A stretch of DNA of 64,000 nt from Luteipulveratus halotolerans. GTDB taxonomy: Bacteria; Actinomycetota; Actinomycetes; Actinomycetales; Dermatophilaceae. The notes beneath the pieces are model-generated. The model saw only the letters and a program-made list of their open reading frames with translations, had not been told where the DNA came from and searched no databases. This document shows, one piece after another, positions 17,308 through 26,177 of the stretch. The translations under genes and the position numbers were made by a program. Numbering within the stretch: the first letter of the stretch is position 1; every line of letters starts with the position of its first letter. The stretch lies in contig NZ_LAIR01000002.1 in assembly GCF_001247745.1 (NCBI RefSeq), positions 2,108,001 to 2,172,000 on the forward strand, given 5' to 3'.

Positions 17308-17308
17308 T

Positions 17309-18346
17309 CTAGCCCGAATGCTCGCCGGCCTCATCCGCGGGTGCCGCAACGGCCTCCGCGTCGGCCTGCGTGTCGGGCCGGATGTCGATGCGCCATCCGG
17401 TGAGCTTGGCGGCGAGACGGGCGTTCTGCCCCTCCTTGCCGATCGCCAGGCTCAGCTGGAAGTCGGGCACGATCACCCGGGCCGCGCGGGCCTTGGGATC
17501 GGTCACCTCGACCGACTGGACCCGCGAGGGCGACAGGGCCGCCGCGACGAACTCGGCCGGGTCCTCGGAGTAGTCGACGATGTCGATCTTCTCGCCGTGC
17601 AGCTCGGTCATCACCGCACGGACGCGACTGCCCATCGGGCCGATGCAGGCACCTTTGGCGTTGAGGCCGGGAACCTTGGAGTGCACCGCGATCTTGGTGC
17701 GGTGACCGGCCTCGCGGGCGAGCGCCGCGATCTGAACGGTGCCGTCGGCGATCTCGGGGACCTCCAGCGCGAACAGCTTGCGGACCAGGTTGGGGTGCGT
17801 GCGCGACAGACCGATCTGCGGACCCTTGGGACCGCGCTTGACGCTCACGACGTAGCAGCGCAGGCGCTCCCCATGGTTGTAGCGCTCACCCGGCACCTGC
17901 TCGGCGGTCGGCAGGATGCCCTCGATCGTGCCGAAGTCGACCTTGACGATGCGCGGGTCGTTGGACTGCTGGATGACACCGGCGACGATGTCACCCTCAC
18001 GGCCGCGGAAGTCACCCAGGATCGCCTCGTCCTCGAGGTCACGCATGCGCTGGACGATCACCTGACGTGCGGTCGAGGCGGCGACCCGGCCGAATCCGGT
18101 CGGGGTGTCGTCGAACTCCGGACCGGGCTCGGCCCGCACGCCGTCGTCGTCGACCTCGCCGTCCTCACGGGCCCACACGACGACGTGACCCGACTTGCGG
18201 TCGAGCTCGACGCGCGCGTTGCGGAAGCTGCCGTCCTCACGGTGGTAGGCGGTGAGGAGTGCCTGCTCGATCGCCGGGACGATGACGTCCATCGGGATCT
18301 CGCGCTCGCGCTCCAGCGCGCGCAGCGCTGCCATGTCGATGTCCAT
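17309..18346 (-). CDS. nusA: Transcription termination/antitermination factor NusA
   Basis: A 345-residue RNA polymerase-associated protein. The N-terminal NTD (MDIDMAALRALEREREIP) binds polymerase, an S1 domain surrounds GDIVAGVIQQSNDPRIVKVDFGTI, and two KH domains follow (GPMGSRVRAVMTELHGEKIDIV and AIGKEGQNARLAAKLTGWRIDI segments). The length is the actinobacterial short form lacking the acidic repeats of E. coli NusA. Its ATG overlaps the rimP stop by one base (TGATG), with GAGGAGG 7 nt upstream. Confidence 0.96.
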   Translation of the reverse strand: MDIDMAALRALEREREIPMDVIVPAIEQALLTAYHREDGSFRNARVELDRKSGHVVVWAREDGEVDDDGVRAEPGPEFDDTPTGFGRVAASTARQVIVQRMRDLEDEAILGDFRGREGDIVAGVIQQSNDPRIVKVDFGTIEGILPTAEQVPGERYNHGERLRCYVVSVKRGPKGPQIGLSRTHPNLVRKLFALEVPEIADGTVQIAALAREAGHRTKIAVHSKVPGLNAKGACIGPMGSRVRAVMTELHGEKIDIVDYSEDPAEFVAAALSPSRVQSVEVTDPKARAARVIVPDFQLSLAIGKEGQNARLAAKLTGWRIDIRPDTQADAEAVAAPADEAGEHSG

Positions 18347-18900
18347 CAGCTGTCCTCCTCGTCGTCGTGGTCACGCGCTGCGTCGTCGGTCGCGCTGCCA
18401 CGGTTGAACTCCACCTCGACGCGAGCGCTGGCGCACTCGGCGTACGGGACGGTCACGGTCTGTCCTGCGGCGGTCTCGAGCGTCACGGCGGCCTCGGTGG
18501 CGCCGGTGACACGACCGGCCTGCGGCTCGCCCTCGTGCCGGGTGATCGTCACGAGGCGACCGACGTTGCGGCGGAAGTGTCGCGGCAGTGTGAGCGGGCG
18601 ATCGGTCCCCGGGGAGCTGACCTCCAGGACGTAGGGCTGCTCACCCATCGCATCGGAGGCGTCCAGGGCGTCGCTGATCGCGCGGGTGGCCTCGGCGACG
18701 GCGTCCAGGCTCAGCGACGGGATCTCGCTGGTCGTGTCGTCGCCGGTGGCGAGGGACGTGGCGTCGGTGTCGAGCAGGACCCGCACGAGCCGACGCAAGC
18801 CGGCCGGGGTCACCGCGACGTCCTCGACCACCAGGCCCAGGGGGGTAGCGACCTCGGCCACGACCTGTCCGATCGCCTCGGCCCGTGCCGTCGTGCCCAT
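18346..18900 (-). CDS. rimP: Ribosome maturation factor RimP
   Basis: A 184-residue 30S assembly factor at the head of the nusA operon. LGLVVEDVAVTPAGLRRLVRVLLD, then ALDASDAMGEQPYVLEVSSPGTDRPLTLPRHFRRNVGRLV, mark the RimP N-terminal domain (residues about 18-135, quoted in parts), followed by the SH3-like C-terminal domain. The VSSPGxDRPL motif is diagnostic. Start ATG with a weak AGGG upstream. It is the first gene of rimP-nusA-ylxR-infB. Confidence 0.95.
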   Translation of the reverse strand: MGTTARAEAIGQVVAEVATPLGLVVEDVAVTPAGLRRLVRVLLDTDATSLATGDDTTSEIPSLSLDAVAEATRAISDALDASDAMGEQPYVLEVSSPGTDRPLTLPRHFRRNVGRLVTITRHEGEPQAGRVTGATEAAVTLETAAGQTVTVPYAECASARVEVEFNRGSATDDAARDHDDEEDS

Positions 18901-18943
18901 GGTCAGCCCTGTTCTCGAGTCGTGCGCGAGCGCGTCTGCAGTC

Positions 18944-18978
18944 TCGCTCCCGGAACTCTAACGGAGATCCGGGAGCGA
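18944..18978 (-). terminator. Hairpin terminator after the sulfate-assimilation operon
   Basis: Perfect 11-bp inverted repeat: arms TCGCTCCCGGA (18944-18954) and TCCGGGAGCGA (18968-18978) with a 13-nt loop. It lies 32 nt past the cysN stop and 44 nt before rimP, so it separates the cys operon from the rimP-infB operon. No U-tract is evident. Confidence 0.7.
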
Positions 18979-19009
18979 TCCCGACCACGGAGGACGCCGC
19001 TGCGGCCCC

Positions 19010-20332
19010 TCAGGACGCGGTGTGCGCCTCTCCCAGGTGTCCACCGGCCATTCCTGCGGCGAGCGTCACACCCGTGTCGGGGTCGATGACGAGGAAGGCG
19101 CCCGTGCGGCGGTGCTCGAGGTAGCCGTCGACGGCGACCGGCTCGGCGAGCTGGAGGGTGACCCGGCCGATGTCGTTGAGCTCCAGGTGGCCGTCTCCGT
19201 CCTGCCACTGCTGGTCGTCGACGTGCCACAGCTGTTCGAGGTCACCGAGCATGCCGCGTGTGACCCGGGTGCCGGCCTTGACGAGCACCCGCTGACGCGC
19301 CTGGGCCGCGTCCTCGCTGAGCCAGCAGAGCACGCCCTGCAAGGACCGCGACACCGGAGTCGGGTCGTCGACGCCGGACAGCACCTCACCACGGGCCACG
19401 TCGAGCTCGTCGGCCAGTCGCAGCGTGACCGACTGGCCCGCCGTGGCCTCGGGCTGCTCTCCGCGCGGACCGTCGATGCCGACGACGGTCGAGCGCTGAC
19501 CGCTCGGCTGCGCGATGACCTCGTCACCGACGCGGACCGTGCCGGAGCCGACCCGGCCGGCCAGCCCGCGGTAGTCGGGGTGGGACTCGGTGCGCGGACG
19601 GACGACGAGCTGCACCGCGAACCGCAGCGCCTCGTCGGTGAGCGAGCGACGCGCAGGCAGCTGCTCGAGCAGGCTCAGCAGCCCGGGGCCCTCGACCCAC
19701 TCGGGCGCCGGCGCCGCGACGCCCTCACCCGTGAGCGCCGACACCGGCAGGACCGCGGTGTGCTCGATGCCGACGCGCTGGGCGACCCGGCGTACGTCGG
19801 CCTCGACCTCCGCGAACCGCTGCTGGTCCCAGTCGACGGCGTCCATCTTGTTGACCGCGAAGACCACGTGCGGCACCCGCAGCAGGGCCATGACGGCAGC
19901 GTGGCGACGCGTCTGCACCGAGACGCCGTTGCGGACGTCGACGAGGATGACGGCGGCATCGGCCGTCGAGGCACCGGTGACGGTGTTGCGGGTGTACTGG
20001 ACGTGACCGGGCGTGTCAGCCAGCACGAACGAGCGGCGGGGCGTCGCGAAGTAGCGGTACGCCACGTCGATCGTGATGCCCTGCTCGCGCTCCGCCCGCA
20101 GACCGTCGGTGAGCAGCGCCAGGTCGAAGCCGTCGGCGCCACGGCTGCGGCTGACGTGCTCGAGCTGGTCGTACTGGTCGGCCAGGATCGACTTGGTGTC
20201 GTGCAGCAGCCGCCCGACCAGCGTGGACTTGCCGTCGTCGACAGAACCTGCGACCACCAGCCGCAGCTGGCCGCTCGCGGCGGGGGCGTCGTCCTCCGGC
20301 ACAGGAGCCGGCCTCTCGGTGAGCACGGTCAT
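19010..20332 (-). CDS. cysN: Sulfate adenylyltransferase GTPase subunit CysN
   Basis: A 440-residue EF-Tu-like GTPase that drives formation of APS from ATP and sulfate together with CysD. G1 is AGSVDDGKS at residues 28-36, followed by ITIDVAYRYF (switch I), DTPGHVQYTRN (G3) and NKMDAVDW (G4), then beta-barrel domains II and III. There is no C-terminal APS kinase fusion; a separate cysC supplies that. The ATG at 20332 lies one base after the cysD stop; an upstream in-frame extension through cysD was rejected. Confidence 0.95.
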   Translation of the reverse strand: MTVLTERPAPVPEDDAPAASGQLRLVVAGSVDDGKSTLVGRLLHDTKSILADQYDQLEHVSRSRGADGFDLALLTDGLRAEREQGITIDVAYRYFATPRRSFVLADTPGHVQYTRNTVTGASTADAAVILVDVRNGVSVQTRRHAAVMALLRVPHVVFAVNKMDAVDWDQQRFAEVEADVRRVAQRVGIEHTAVLPVSALTGEGVAAPAPEWVEGPGLLSLLEQLPARRSLTDEALRFAVQLVVRPRTESHPDYRGLAGRVGSGTVRVGDEVIAQPSGQRSTVVGIDGPRGEQPEATAGQSVTLRLADELDVARGEVLSGVDDPTPVSRSLQGVLCWLSEDAAQARQRVLVKAGTRVTRGMLGDLEQLWHVDDQQWQDGDGHLELNDIGRVTLQLAEPVAVDGYLEHRRTGAFLVIDPDTGVTLAAGMAGGHLGEAHTAS

Positions 20333-20333
20333 C

Positions 20334-21260
20334 TCAGAAGTAGCCCTCTCGCTTACGGTCTTCCATGGCCGCCTCGGAGAGCCGGTCGTCGGCTCGCGTG
20401 GCACCACGCTCGGTCAGTCGGCTGACCGTGATCTCGGCGATCACGGCGCGTACGTCGGTGGCGTCGCTCTCGACCGCGCCGGTGCATGAGCCGTCACCCA
20501 CGGTGCGGTAGCGCACGGTCTTGCGCTCGAGCGTCTCGCCCTCGCGGGGGCCGCCCCACGGTCCGGGCGTCAGCAGCATGCCGTCGCGCAGGAACACGTC
20601 ACGCTCGTGCGCGTAGTAGATGTCGGGAAGCGGGACGTCCTCGGCCTCGATGTAGGCCCAGATGTCGAGCTCGGTCCAGTTGGAGATCGGGAAGACGCGG
20701 GTGTGCTCACCGGGTGCGTGCCGACCGTTGTAGATGTTCCACAGCTCGGGGCGCTGCCGGCGCGGGTCCCAGCCGCCGAACGCGTCACGCACCGAGAAGA
20801 TGCGCTCCTTGGCCCGCGCACGGTCCTCGTCGCGACGAGCGCCACCCAGCAGCGCGTCGAACTTCTGCGCCTCGATGGTGTCGAGCAGGGGCACGGTCTG
20901 CAGCGGGTTGCGGGTGCCGTCGGGGCGCTCCTTGAGGCGGCCGTCGGCGATCCACTCCTCGACGTGGGCGACCTCGATCCGCAGGTTGCCGTCAGCGACG
21001 ACCTCGTCACGGAAGCGCAGGACCTCCGGCAGGTTGTGCCCGGTGTCCACGTGCAGGAGCGTGATCGGCAGCGGCGCCGGCCACACGGCCTTGCGCGCCA
21101 GGTGGAGCAGCACCGCCGAGTCCTTGCCACCGCTGAACAGCAGTGCGGGGCGGTCGAACTCGGCGACCACCTCACGGATGATCTCGATCGCCTCGGCCTC
21201 CAGGTCAGCCAGCGTGGGGCTGAGTCCGGTGACGTCAGGTGCCTCGGTCGTCGCGGTCAC
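20334..21260 (-). CDS. cysD: Sulfate adenylyltransferase subunit CysD
   Basis: A 308-residue catalytic subunit of ATP sulfurylase, partner of CysN. The PP-loop SGGKDSAVLLHL begins at residue 43. HVDTGHNLPEVLRFRD, GGARRDEDRARAKERIFS, RVFPISNWTELDIW and RKREGYF at the C-terminus are family signatures. It overlaps cysC by 4 bp and is one base from cysN, so the three are one transcription-translation unit. Confidence 0.97.
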   Translation of the reverse strand: MTATTEAPDVTGLSPTLADLEAEAIEIIREVVAEFDRPALLFSGGKDSAVLLHLARKAVWPAPLPITLLHVDTGHNLPEVLRFRDEVVADGNLRIEVAHVEEWIADGRLKERPDGTRNPLQTVPLLDTIEAQKFDALLGGARRDEDRARAKERIFSVRDAFGGWDPRRQRPELWNIYNGRHAPGEHTRVFPISNWTELDIWAYIEAEDVPLPDIYYAHERDVFLRDGMLLTPGPWGGPREGETLERKTVRYRTVGDGSCTGAVESDATDVRAVIAEITVSRLTERGATRADDRLSEAAMEDRKREGYF

Positions 21261-21832
21261 GACGCCTCCTCGGTGGTCAGTGCGGTGTCGGTCGTGGATG
21301 CGGTCAGCAGCCGGTGGACCTGGTCCACGGCTTCGCTCAGGGGTACGCCGGTCGTGTCGAGCCGCAGGTCGGGCGCCTCCGGCTCCTCGTACGGGTCGTC
21401 GACGCCGGTCATGCCGGTGAGCTCGCCGGCCTGCGCCTTGGCGTAGAGGCCCTTGACGTCACGGCGTGCGCACTCGGCGAGCGGGGTCGCCACGTGGACC
21501 TCGACGTAGGGCGTCCCGTGCTCGTCGTGGTGCCGGCGGACGTCGGCGCGTGCGTCGGCGTACGGCGCGATCACGGGCACCAGCGCGACGACGCCGTGCC
21601 GCGCTAGCAGCTCGGCGACGAAGCCGACACGGCGTACGTGCGTGCTGCGGTCCTCGCGCGAGAAGCCGAGACCGGCCGACAGGTTGGTCCGCAGCTCGTC
21701 GCCGTCGAGGACCTCGACCGCACGGCCCTCGGCACGCAGCCGCTCGGCCAGCGCGTCAGCCACGGTCGTCTTGCCAGCACCGGAGAGCCCGGTCAGCCAG
21801 ACGGTCGCGCCGGTCGGCGCCTGCGCGCTCAC
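21257..21832 (-). CDS. cysC: Adenylylsulfate kinase CysC
   Basis: A 191-residue APS kinase that phosphorylates APS to PAPS. The Walker A GLSGAGKTT is at residues 15-23, DGDELRTNLSAGLGFSREDR is the APS-binding/P-loop-adjacent segment, and KGLYAKAQAGELTGMTGVDDPYEEP is the conserved lid/C-terminal region. I use the GTG at 21832, which overlaps the cysH stop as GTGA; an in-frame GTG at 21847 lies inside cysH. Its place beside an iron-sulfur APS reductase is noteworthy, because that enzyme does not need PAPS. Confidence 0.93.
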   Translation of the reverse strand: MSAQAPTGATVWLTGLSGAGKTTVADALAERLRAEGRAVEVLDGDELRTNLSAGLGFSREDRSTHVRRVGFVAELLARHGVVALVPVIAPYADARADVRRHHDEHGTPYVEVHVATPLAECARRDVKGLYAKAQAGELTGMTGVDDPYEEPEAPDLRLDTTGVPLSEAVDQVHRLLTASTTDTALTTEEAS

Positions 21833-22521
21833 AGGTGGATCCCGCACTCGGTCTTGTCGTTGCCCGACCAGCGACCTGCGCGAGCGTCCTCACCGGCCAG
21901 CACCTTGCGCGTGCACGGAGCGCAGCCGATCGACGGATACCCCTGTGCCAGAAGGGGATTCATGATCACGTCGTGCTCGGCGACGTAGGCGTCGACCTGC
22001 GCGTCGGTCCAGGTGGCGAGCGGTGCGAGCTTGATCTTCTCGCGACGCTCGTCGAACGTCACCACCGGTGTGCTCGCCCGCGTGACCGACTCGGCGCGAC
22101 GCAGACCGGTGGCCCACCCGTCGTACTCGTCGATGGCCTCGTCGAGCGGGTGGGTCTTGCGCAGGGTGCAGCACAGGTCGGGGTCGCGGTCGTGCAGTCG
22201 CGCCCCGTAGGTCTCGTCCTGCTCGGCAACGGTCTGCCGGGCGGTGAGGTTGCGCAGCGTGACGTCGTACGTCGCCGCCACCCGATCGCGCGTCTGCAGC
22301 GTCTCGGGGAAGTGGTAGCCGGTGTCGAGGAAGAGCACGTCGATGCCGGGGACGACGCGCGAGGCGAGGTGCACCAGCACGGTGTCCTGCATGGACGCCG
22401 CGACGGCGATGCGCCCGAGGTGCTCGTTCGCCCAGCGCAGGACGTCCTCGGCTGAGGCTGTCTCCAGCTCGGCGGCACCCCGCTCGGCGAGGTCGCGCAG
22501 GTCGGTGACGGCCACGCTCAT
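21829..22521 (-). CDS. cysH: Phosphoadenylyl/adenylyl-sulfate reductase, iron-sulfur (APS-reductase) type
   Basis: A 230-residue thioredoxin-dependent reductase giving sulfite and AMP (or PAP). The [4Fe-4S] ligands of assimilatory APS reductases are all present: Cys117-Cys118 in DLCCTLRK and Cys200-x-x-Cys203 in GCAPCTRK. The catalytic Cys226 is in the terminal ECGIHL. LDTGYHFPETL and VTFDERREKIKLAPLATW are nucleotide-site segments. The four-cysteine pattern indicates APS as the preferred substrate. The ATG overlaps the sir stop by 4 bp. Confidence 0.94.
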   Translation of the reverse strand: MSVAVTDLRDLAERGAAELETASAEDVLRWANEHLGRIAVAASMQDTVLVHLASRVVPGIDVLFLDTGYHFPETLQTRDRVAATYDVTLRNLTARQTVAEQDETYGARLHDRDPDLCCTLRKTHPLDEAIDEYDGWATGLRRAESVTRASTPVVTFDERREKIKLAPLATWTDAQVDAYVAEHDVIMNPLLAQGYPSIGCAPCTRKVLAGEDARAGRWSGNDKTECGIHL

Positions 22522-24200
22522 CGCAGCGCCTCCTCGTCGGCGCGCATCGCCCACTGCGCGAACCGCTCGCCCTCGGTGTGACCGTCCTGGTAGTTGCGGG
22601 CCACGCGGATCACGTAGTCGCCGAGCTCGGCGGCCGTGACCTTGTGGGCGCGCAGCTTGCGGCCGAAGCCGGCGTCGGCGCCCACGCCGCCGCCGAGGTG
22701 CACCTGGAATCCTTCGACCTGGTTGCCGTCGTCATCGGTGACGATCTGGCCCTTGAGCCCGATGTCGGCGACCTGGATGCGGGCGCAGGAGTTGGGGCAG
22801 CCGTTGATGTGCACCGAGATCGGGTGGTCGAGCTCGAGGTCGGCCAGGCGCGTCTCGAGGTCGGCGACGAGGTCGTGCGCGAGCTTCTTGGTCTCGACGA
22901 TGGCGAGCTTGCAGTACTCCAGGCCCGTGCAGGCCATCACCGATCGACGCCAGGTCGAGGACTTCGCGACCAGGCCGAGCGGCTCGAGCGTCTCGATGAG
23001 GGTGTCGACACGGTCGGGCTCGACGTCGAGGACGACGAGCTTCTGGTACGGCGTGAGCCGGACTCGCGCGGAGCCTGCGGCCTCGGCGGCGTCGGCCACG
23101 GCGGCGAGGACGTCGCCGCTGACACGACCGGCGACCGGGGCGAACCCGACGAAGCGCCGACCGTCCTGCTGCTCGAACACCCCGACGTGATCGACCGGGC
23201 GCTCCGGGGGCACGGCGGCCGGTCCGTCGAGCAGCGGCCGCTTGAGGTACTCGTTCTCGAGCACGTCGCGGAACTTCTCGGCGCCCCAGTCCTTGACGAG
23301 GAACTTCAGGCGCGCCCGGTTGCGCAGACGGCGGTAGCCGTAGTCGCGGAAGATCGACGCGACGCCGAACCAGACCTCGGGGATCTCCTCCAGCGGCACG
23401 AACGTGCCGAGCCGCACAGCCAGGTGCGGGTTGGTCGAGAGACCGCCACCCACGAGCAGGTCGAAGCCCGGGCCGTGCTCGGGGTGCTCGACCCCGACGA
23501 AGGAGACGTCGTCCAGCTCGGGTGCGGTGTCGGCCAGCCAGGAGATGGTGGTCTTGAACTTGCGCGGCAGGTTCGACAGCGAGGGGTCGCCGATGTAGGA
23601 GCGCTTGATCTCCTCGATGGCGGGCGTCGCGTCGAGGACCTCGTCCTTGCTCACGCCGGCGACGGGCGAGCCCAGCACCACGCGCGGGCAGTCGCCGCAC
23701 GCCTCGGTCGTCTCCAGGCCCACGGCCTCCAGCCGACGCCAGATCTCGGGCACCGACTCGATGCCGATCCAGTGGTACTGGATGTTCTGGCGGTCCGTGA
23801 TGTCTGCGGTGCCGCGGCCGAAGTCGCGCGAGATCTCGGCGACCACGCGCAGCTGCTCAGTCGTCAGCGCGCCGCCGTCGACACGCACGCGCATCATGAA
23901 GTACTCGTCCTCGAGCTCTTCGGGCTCCAGGCTCGCGGTGCGACCGCCCGCGATCCCGGGACGGCGCTGGGTGTAGAGCCCCCACCAGCGCATCCGACCG
24001 CGCAGGTCGTCGCCGGGGATCGAGGAGAAGCCCTCCTTGGCGTAGACCTCCTCGATGCGCTGACGCACGTTGAGGGCGTCGTCCTCCTGCTTGAAGGTCT
24101 CGTTGTGGTTGAGGGGCTCACGCTGTCCGAGCGCCCACTGGCCCTCGACCCGGTCGCGCGAGCGTCCGGGTGCGGTCTTACGAGGTGCCACGGTCGTCAC
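22518..24200 (-). CDS. sir: Ferredoxin-dependent sulfite reductase (SirA/NirA type)
   Basis: A 560-residue siroheme/[4Fe-4S] enzyme reducing sulfite to sulfide. Cluster ligands are Cys424 and Cys430 (CTGLEYC) and Cys468 and Cys472 (CPNSC). The Tyr76 region (RWWGLYTQRR) and ACGDC (Cys168/171) match the Tyr-Cys pair described for mycobacterial NirA. The length fits NirA (about 560). Clustering with cysH-C-D-N argues for sulfite rather than nitrite. GTG at 24200 has AGGGAG about 5 nt upstream; the frame is open to 24263 but overruns the promoter region. Confidence 0.94.
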   Translation of the reverse strand: MTTVAPRKTAPGRSRDRVEGQWALGQREPLNHNETFKQEDDALNVRQRIEEVYAKEGFSSIPGDDLRGRMRWWGLYTQRRPGIAGGRTASLEPEELEDEYFMMRVRVDGGALTTEQLRVVAEISRDFGRGTADITDRQNIQYHWIGIESVPEIWRRLEAVGLETTEACGDCPRVVLGSPVAGVSKDEVLDATPAIEEIKRSYIGDPSLSNLPRKFKTTISWLADTAPELDDVSFVGVEHPEHGPGFDLLVGGGLSTNPHLAVRLGTFVPLEEIPEVWFGVASIFRDYGYRRLRNRARLKFLVKDWGAEKFRDVLENEYLKRPLLDGPAAVPPERPVDHVGVFEQQDGRRFVGFAPVAGRVSGDVLAAVADAAEAAGSARVRLTPYQKLVVLDVEPDRVDTLIETLEPLGLVAKSSTWRRSVMACTGLEYCKLAIVETKKLAHDLVADLETRLADLELDHPISVHINGCPNSCARIQVADIGLKGQIVTDDDGNQVEGFQVHLGGGVGADAGFGRKLRAHKVTAAELGDYVIRVARNYQDGHTEGERFAQWAMRADEEALR

Positions 24201-24228
24201 AGATGCTCCCTCTCGGTCAGGTCCTAGC

Positions 24229-24263
24229 CGGATAACTGTCCATTTCTGAGCGGATAACGTCAA
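24229..24263 (-). promoter_or_regulatory. Tandem CGGATAAC repeat in the sulfate-operon promoter region
   Basis: CGGATAAC occurs at 24229-24236 and again at 24251-24258, exactly 22 bp (two helical turns) apart, on the plus strand (GTTATCCG on the minus). On the minus strand a -35-like TTGACG (24263-24258) overlaps the upstream copy. The region lies 29-63 bp before sir and 59 bp before the divergent lipoprotein gene. A regulator-binding site for sulfur control is plausible but untested. Confidence 0.5.
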
Positions 24264-24321
24264 ATGATGGAGGCCGGTGTCTCAGGCGTCGGACCCGTGA
24301 GGTGCGTGACATGATCGCCGG

Positions 24322-25239
24322 GTGCACGACGCGAACCCACTCGTAGCCCGCCGCGCACTGCTCTCCGCCGCTCTCGGGGTCGGCGCCGCCATGACCCTCG
24401 GCGCGTGCAGCGTGCGGCTCGAGAGCGACGCACCCGGCATCCCGGGTCTGCGCACCCAGGAACCCACGCCGGACCAGAAGGTCCTGCTCGCGACCTTCGT
24501 CGACGTGCGTGGCCTGGAGCAGACCGCACTGACCTCCGGCGGAGTGGGGGCGCGCCTGGCGCCGGTGCACAAGGCGCAGCTCTCGCGCCTCACCGACGTC
24601 ATCGCCGGCCTCGGCCTCACACCGCCCGTGATGCCCGCCAATGCCGGCAGCGCAGCCCCCACCGCGAGCGGCGACCTCGCTGCGGCAGAGCTGCGGTTCG
24701 GAGCCGGCGCCGGTCCGGCCGGCCTCGCACAGGCCTCGGCCGCCCACCTGCCGATGCTCGCCTCGATCATGGCCACCCGCGGCGCCGGGGCCCTGCTCGC
24801 CGGAAGCACACCAACCTGGCCCGGCGAGAAGCCCCTCGCCCCTGCGGTCTCCTCGGCCCTGCTCGCCGCCGTCCGGCCCGCCGTCTATGGCCTGGAGACC
24901 ATCAGCGCGCTCACGCCCGAGAAGCAGCGCAAGCCCGTACGCGCGCTGCTGCGTGACGTGACCGCCGAACGTTCGCGGCTCGAGGCGGCCGCAGGCACCA
25001 CCGCACCCGCCCCTCCCCTGACCTACCGTCTGCCGGGTCGCACCGACACCCCGGCCGCCCGCGCACAACTGGTCACCCGGCTGCTCTCGGACGTCGTGAC
25101 CGCTGCCGCCGGGCAGGTGTCCGTCGCACGCGGCCGGCCCGGTGAGCTCACCGGCCTGGTCGCGTTGTGGTCACGCTCGACAGCGCGGGCCTGGCAGTGG
25201 GGCGTCACTCCCGGGCCGTTCCCGGGCCTGCAGCAGTGA
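24322..25239 (+). CDS. DUF4439 lipoprotein (ferritin-like fold)
   Basis: A 305-residue exported protein. Residues 10-29 hold RRALLSAALG then a hydrophobic stretch ending LGAC, a lipobox with Cys29; the RR suggests possible Tat export. The mature part includes an Ala-rich helical region and ends with VARGRPGELTGLVALWSRS (in parts). It resembles actinobacterial DUF4439 proteins, predicted ferritin-like four-helix bundles of unknown function. GTG start with CATGAT ending 6 nt upstream. It overlaps the downstream kinase by 4 bp (GTGA), implying joint expression. Confidence 0.78.
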   Translation: MHDANPLVARRALLSAALGVGAAMTLGACSVRLESDAPGIPGLRTQEPTPDQKVLLATFVDVRGLEQTALTSGGVGARLAPVHKAQLSRLTDVIAGLGLTPPVMPANAGSAAPTASGDLAAAELRFGAGAGPAGLAQASAAHLPMLASIMATRGAGALLAGSTPTWPGEKPLAPAVSSALLAAVRPAVYGLETISALTPEKQRKPVRALLRDVTAERSRLEAAAGTTAPAPPLTYRLPGRTDTPAARAQLVTRLLSDVVTAAAGQVSVARGRPGELTGLVALWSRSTARAWQWGVTPGPFPGLQQ

Positions 25240-26171
25240 CCGGACTGCCCGACCTGCACGGGTTCGGCCCGTGGGTGCCGCCGTCGTTCGCCGCAGTCGT
25301 CGAGGGGCACCAGCCTGAGGGCGGCGTCGAGGGCAGCGACTGGCTACGCGATCTGCCGCGTCTCGTGCACGAGTGCGCTGAGGAGTGGGGCCTCACGCCC
25401 ACCGGGCCGGTGATGCACGGCGTGTGCGCGGTGGTCGTGCCGTGCCTCCACGACGACGCACCCGTGGTGCTCAAGGTGACCTGGCCGCATCCCGAGGCGG
25501 CGTACGAGCACCTCGCCCTGCGCGCCTGGGACGGCGAGGGCGCCGTCCGCCTGGTCGCGGCCGACCCGTCGAGGTGGGCGCTCCTGCTCGAGCCCCTCGA
25601 CGCCTCGCGTGACCTCTCGGCGGTGGGCGTCGACGAGTCCTGCCGTGTGATCGGCTCGTTGCTGCGCCGCCTGGACCGACCCGCGCTCCCCCAGCTCGTG
25701 CGGTTGTCGGACGAGTGCTCGCGGTGGTCCACGAAGCTCGCCGATCACCCGCACGCGCTGCCTCGTCGGATCGCCGACCGGGCCGTGGCTCTCCTGCGAC
25801 AGCTCGCCGTGGTGGACGGCGTCGACGACCGGCTCGTGCACGCCGACCTGCACGACGCCAACGTCCTGGCCGGTGGCCGCGAGCCGTGGCTCGCGATCGA
25901 CCCGAAGCCCGTGGCCGGCGTCCCGGAGTACGCGGTCGCGCCGCTGATGTGGAACCGCGCCGACGAGGCCATGTCAGCGTCATCGACCCGCAACCACCTG
26001 CGTCGGCGGCTCGAGATCGCTTGTGCTGCAGGCGATCTCGACGTCGCCCTGGCACGGGACTGGACGTTCGTGCGGTGCGCGATCAACGCACTCGACGAGG
26101 CCTCGGAGCCAGACCCCGACGCCGACTGGATGTCAGCGCAGATCGCGATCTGCAAGGCGATGCAGGACTGA
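25236..26171 (+). CDS. Aminoglycoside/hydroxyurea antibiotic resistance kinase-like protein (APH(6)/Hur)
   Basis: A 311-residue kinase-fold protein. The ATP-site region includes VVLKVTWPHPEAAYEHLALRAW, and the catalytic loop is VHADLHDANVLAGG with WLAIDPKP as the metal-binding DFG-equivalent. The IDPKP form and the LKxxxPHxEAxxE segment are typical of the APH(6)/hydroxyurea phosphotransferase family (PF04655). The natural substrate is unknown; chromosomal members often have no resistance role. GTG at 25236 overlaps the lipoprotein stop; upstream in-frame codons lie in that gene. Confidence 0.87.
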   Translation: MTGLPDLHGFGPWVPPSFAAVVEGHQPEGGVEGSDWLRDLPRLVHECAEEWGLTPTGPVMHGVCAVVVPCLHDDAPVVLKVTWPHPEAAYEHLALRAWDGEGAVRLVAADPSRWALLLEPLDASRDLSAVGVDESCRVIGSLLRRLDRPALPQLVRLSDECSRWSTKLADHPHALPRRIADRAVALLRQLAVVDGVDDRLVHADLHDANVLAGGREPWLAIDPKPVAGVPEYAVAPLMWNRADEAMSASSTRNHLRRRLEIACAAGDLDVALARDWTFVRCAINALDEASEPDPDADWMSAQIAICKAMQD

Positions 26172-26177
26172 CGCCGC

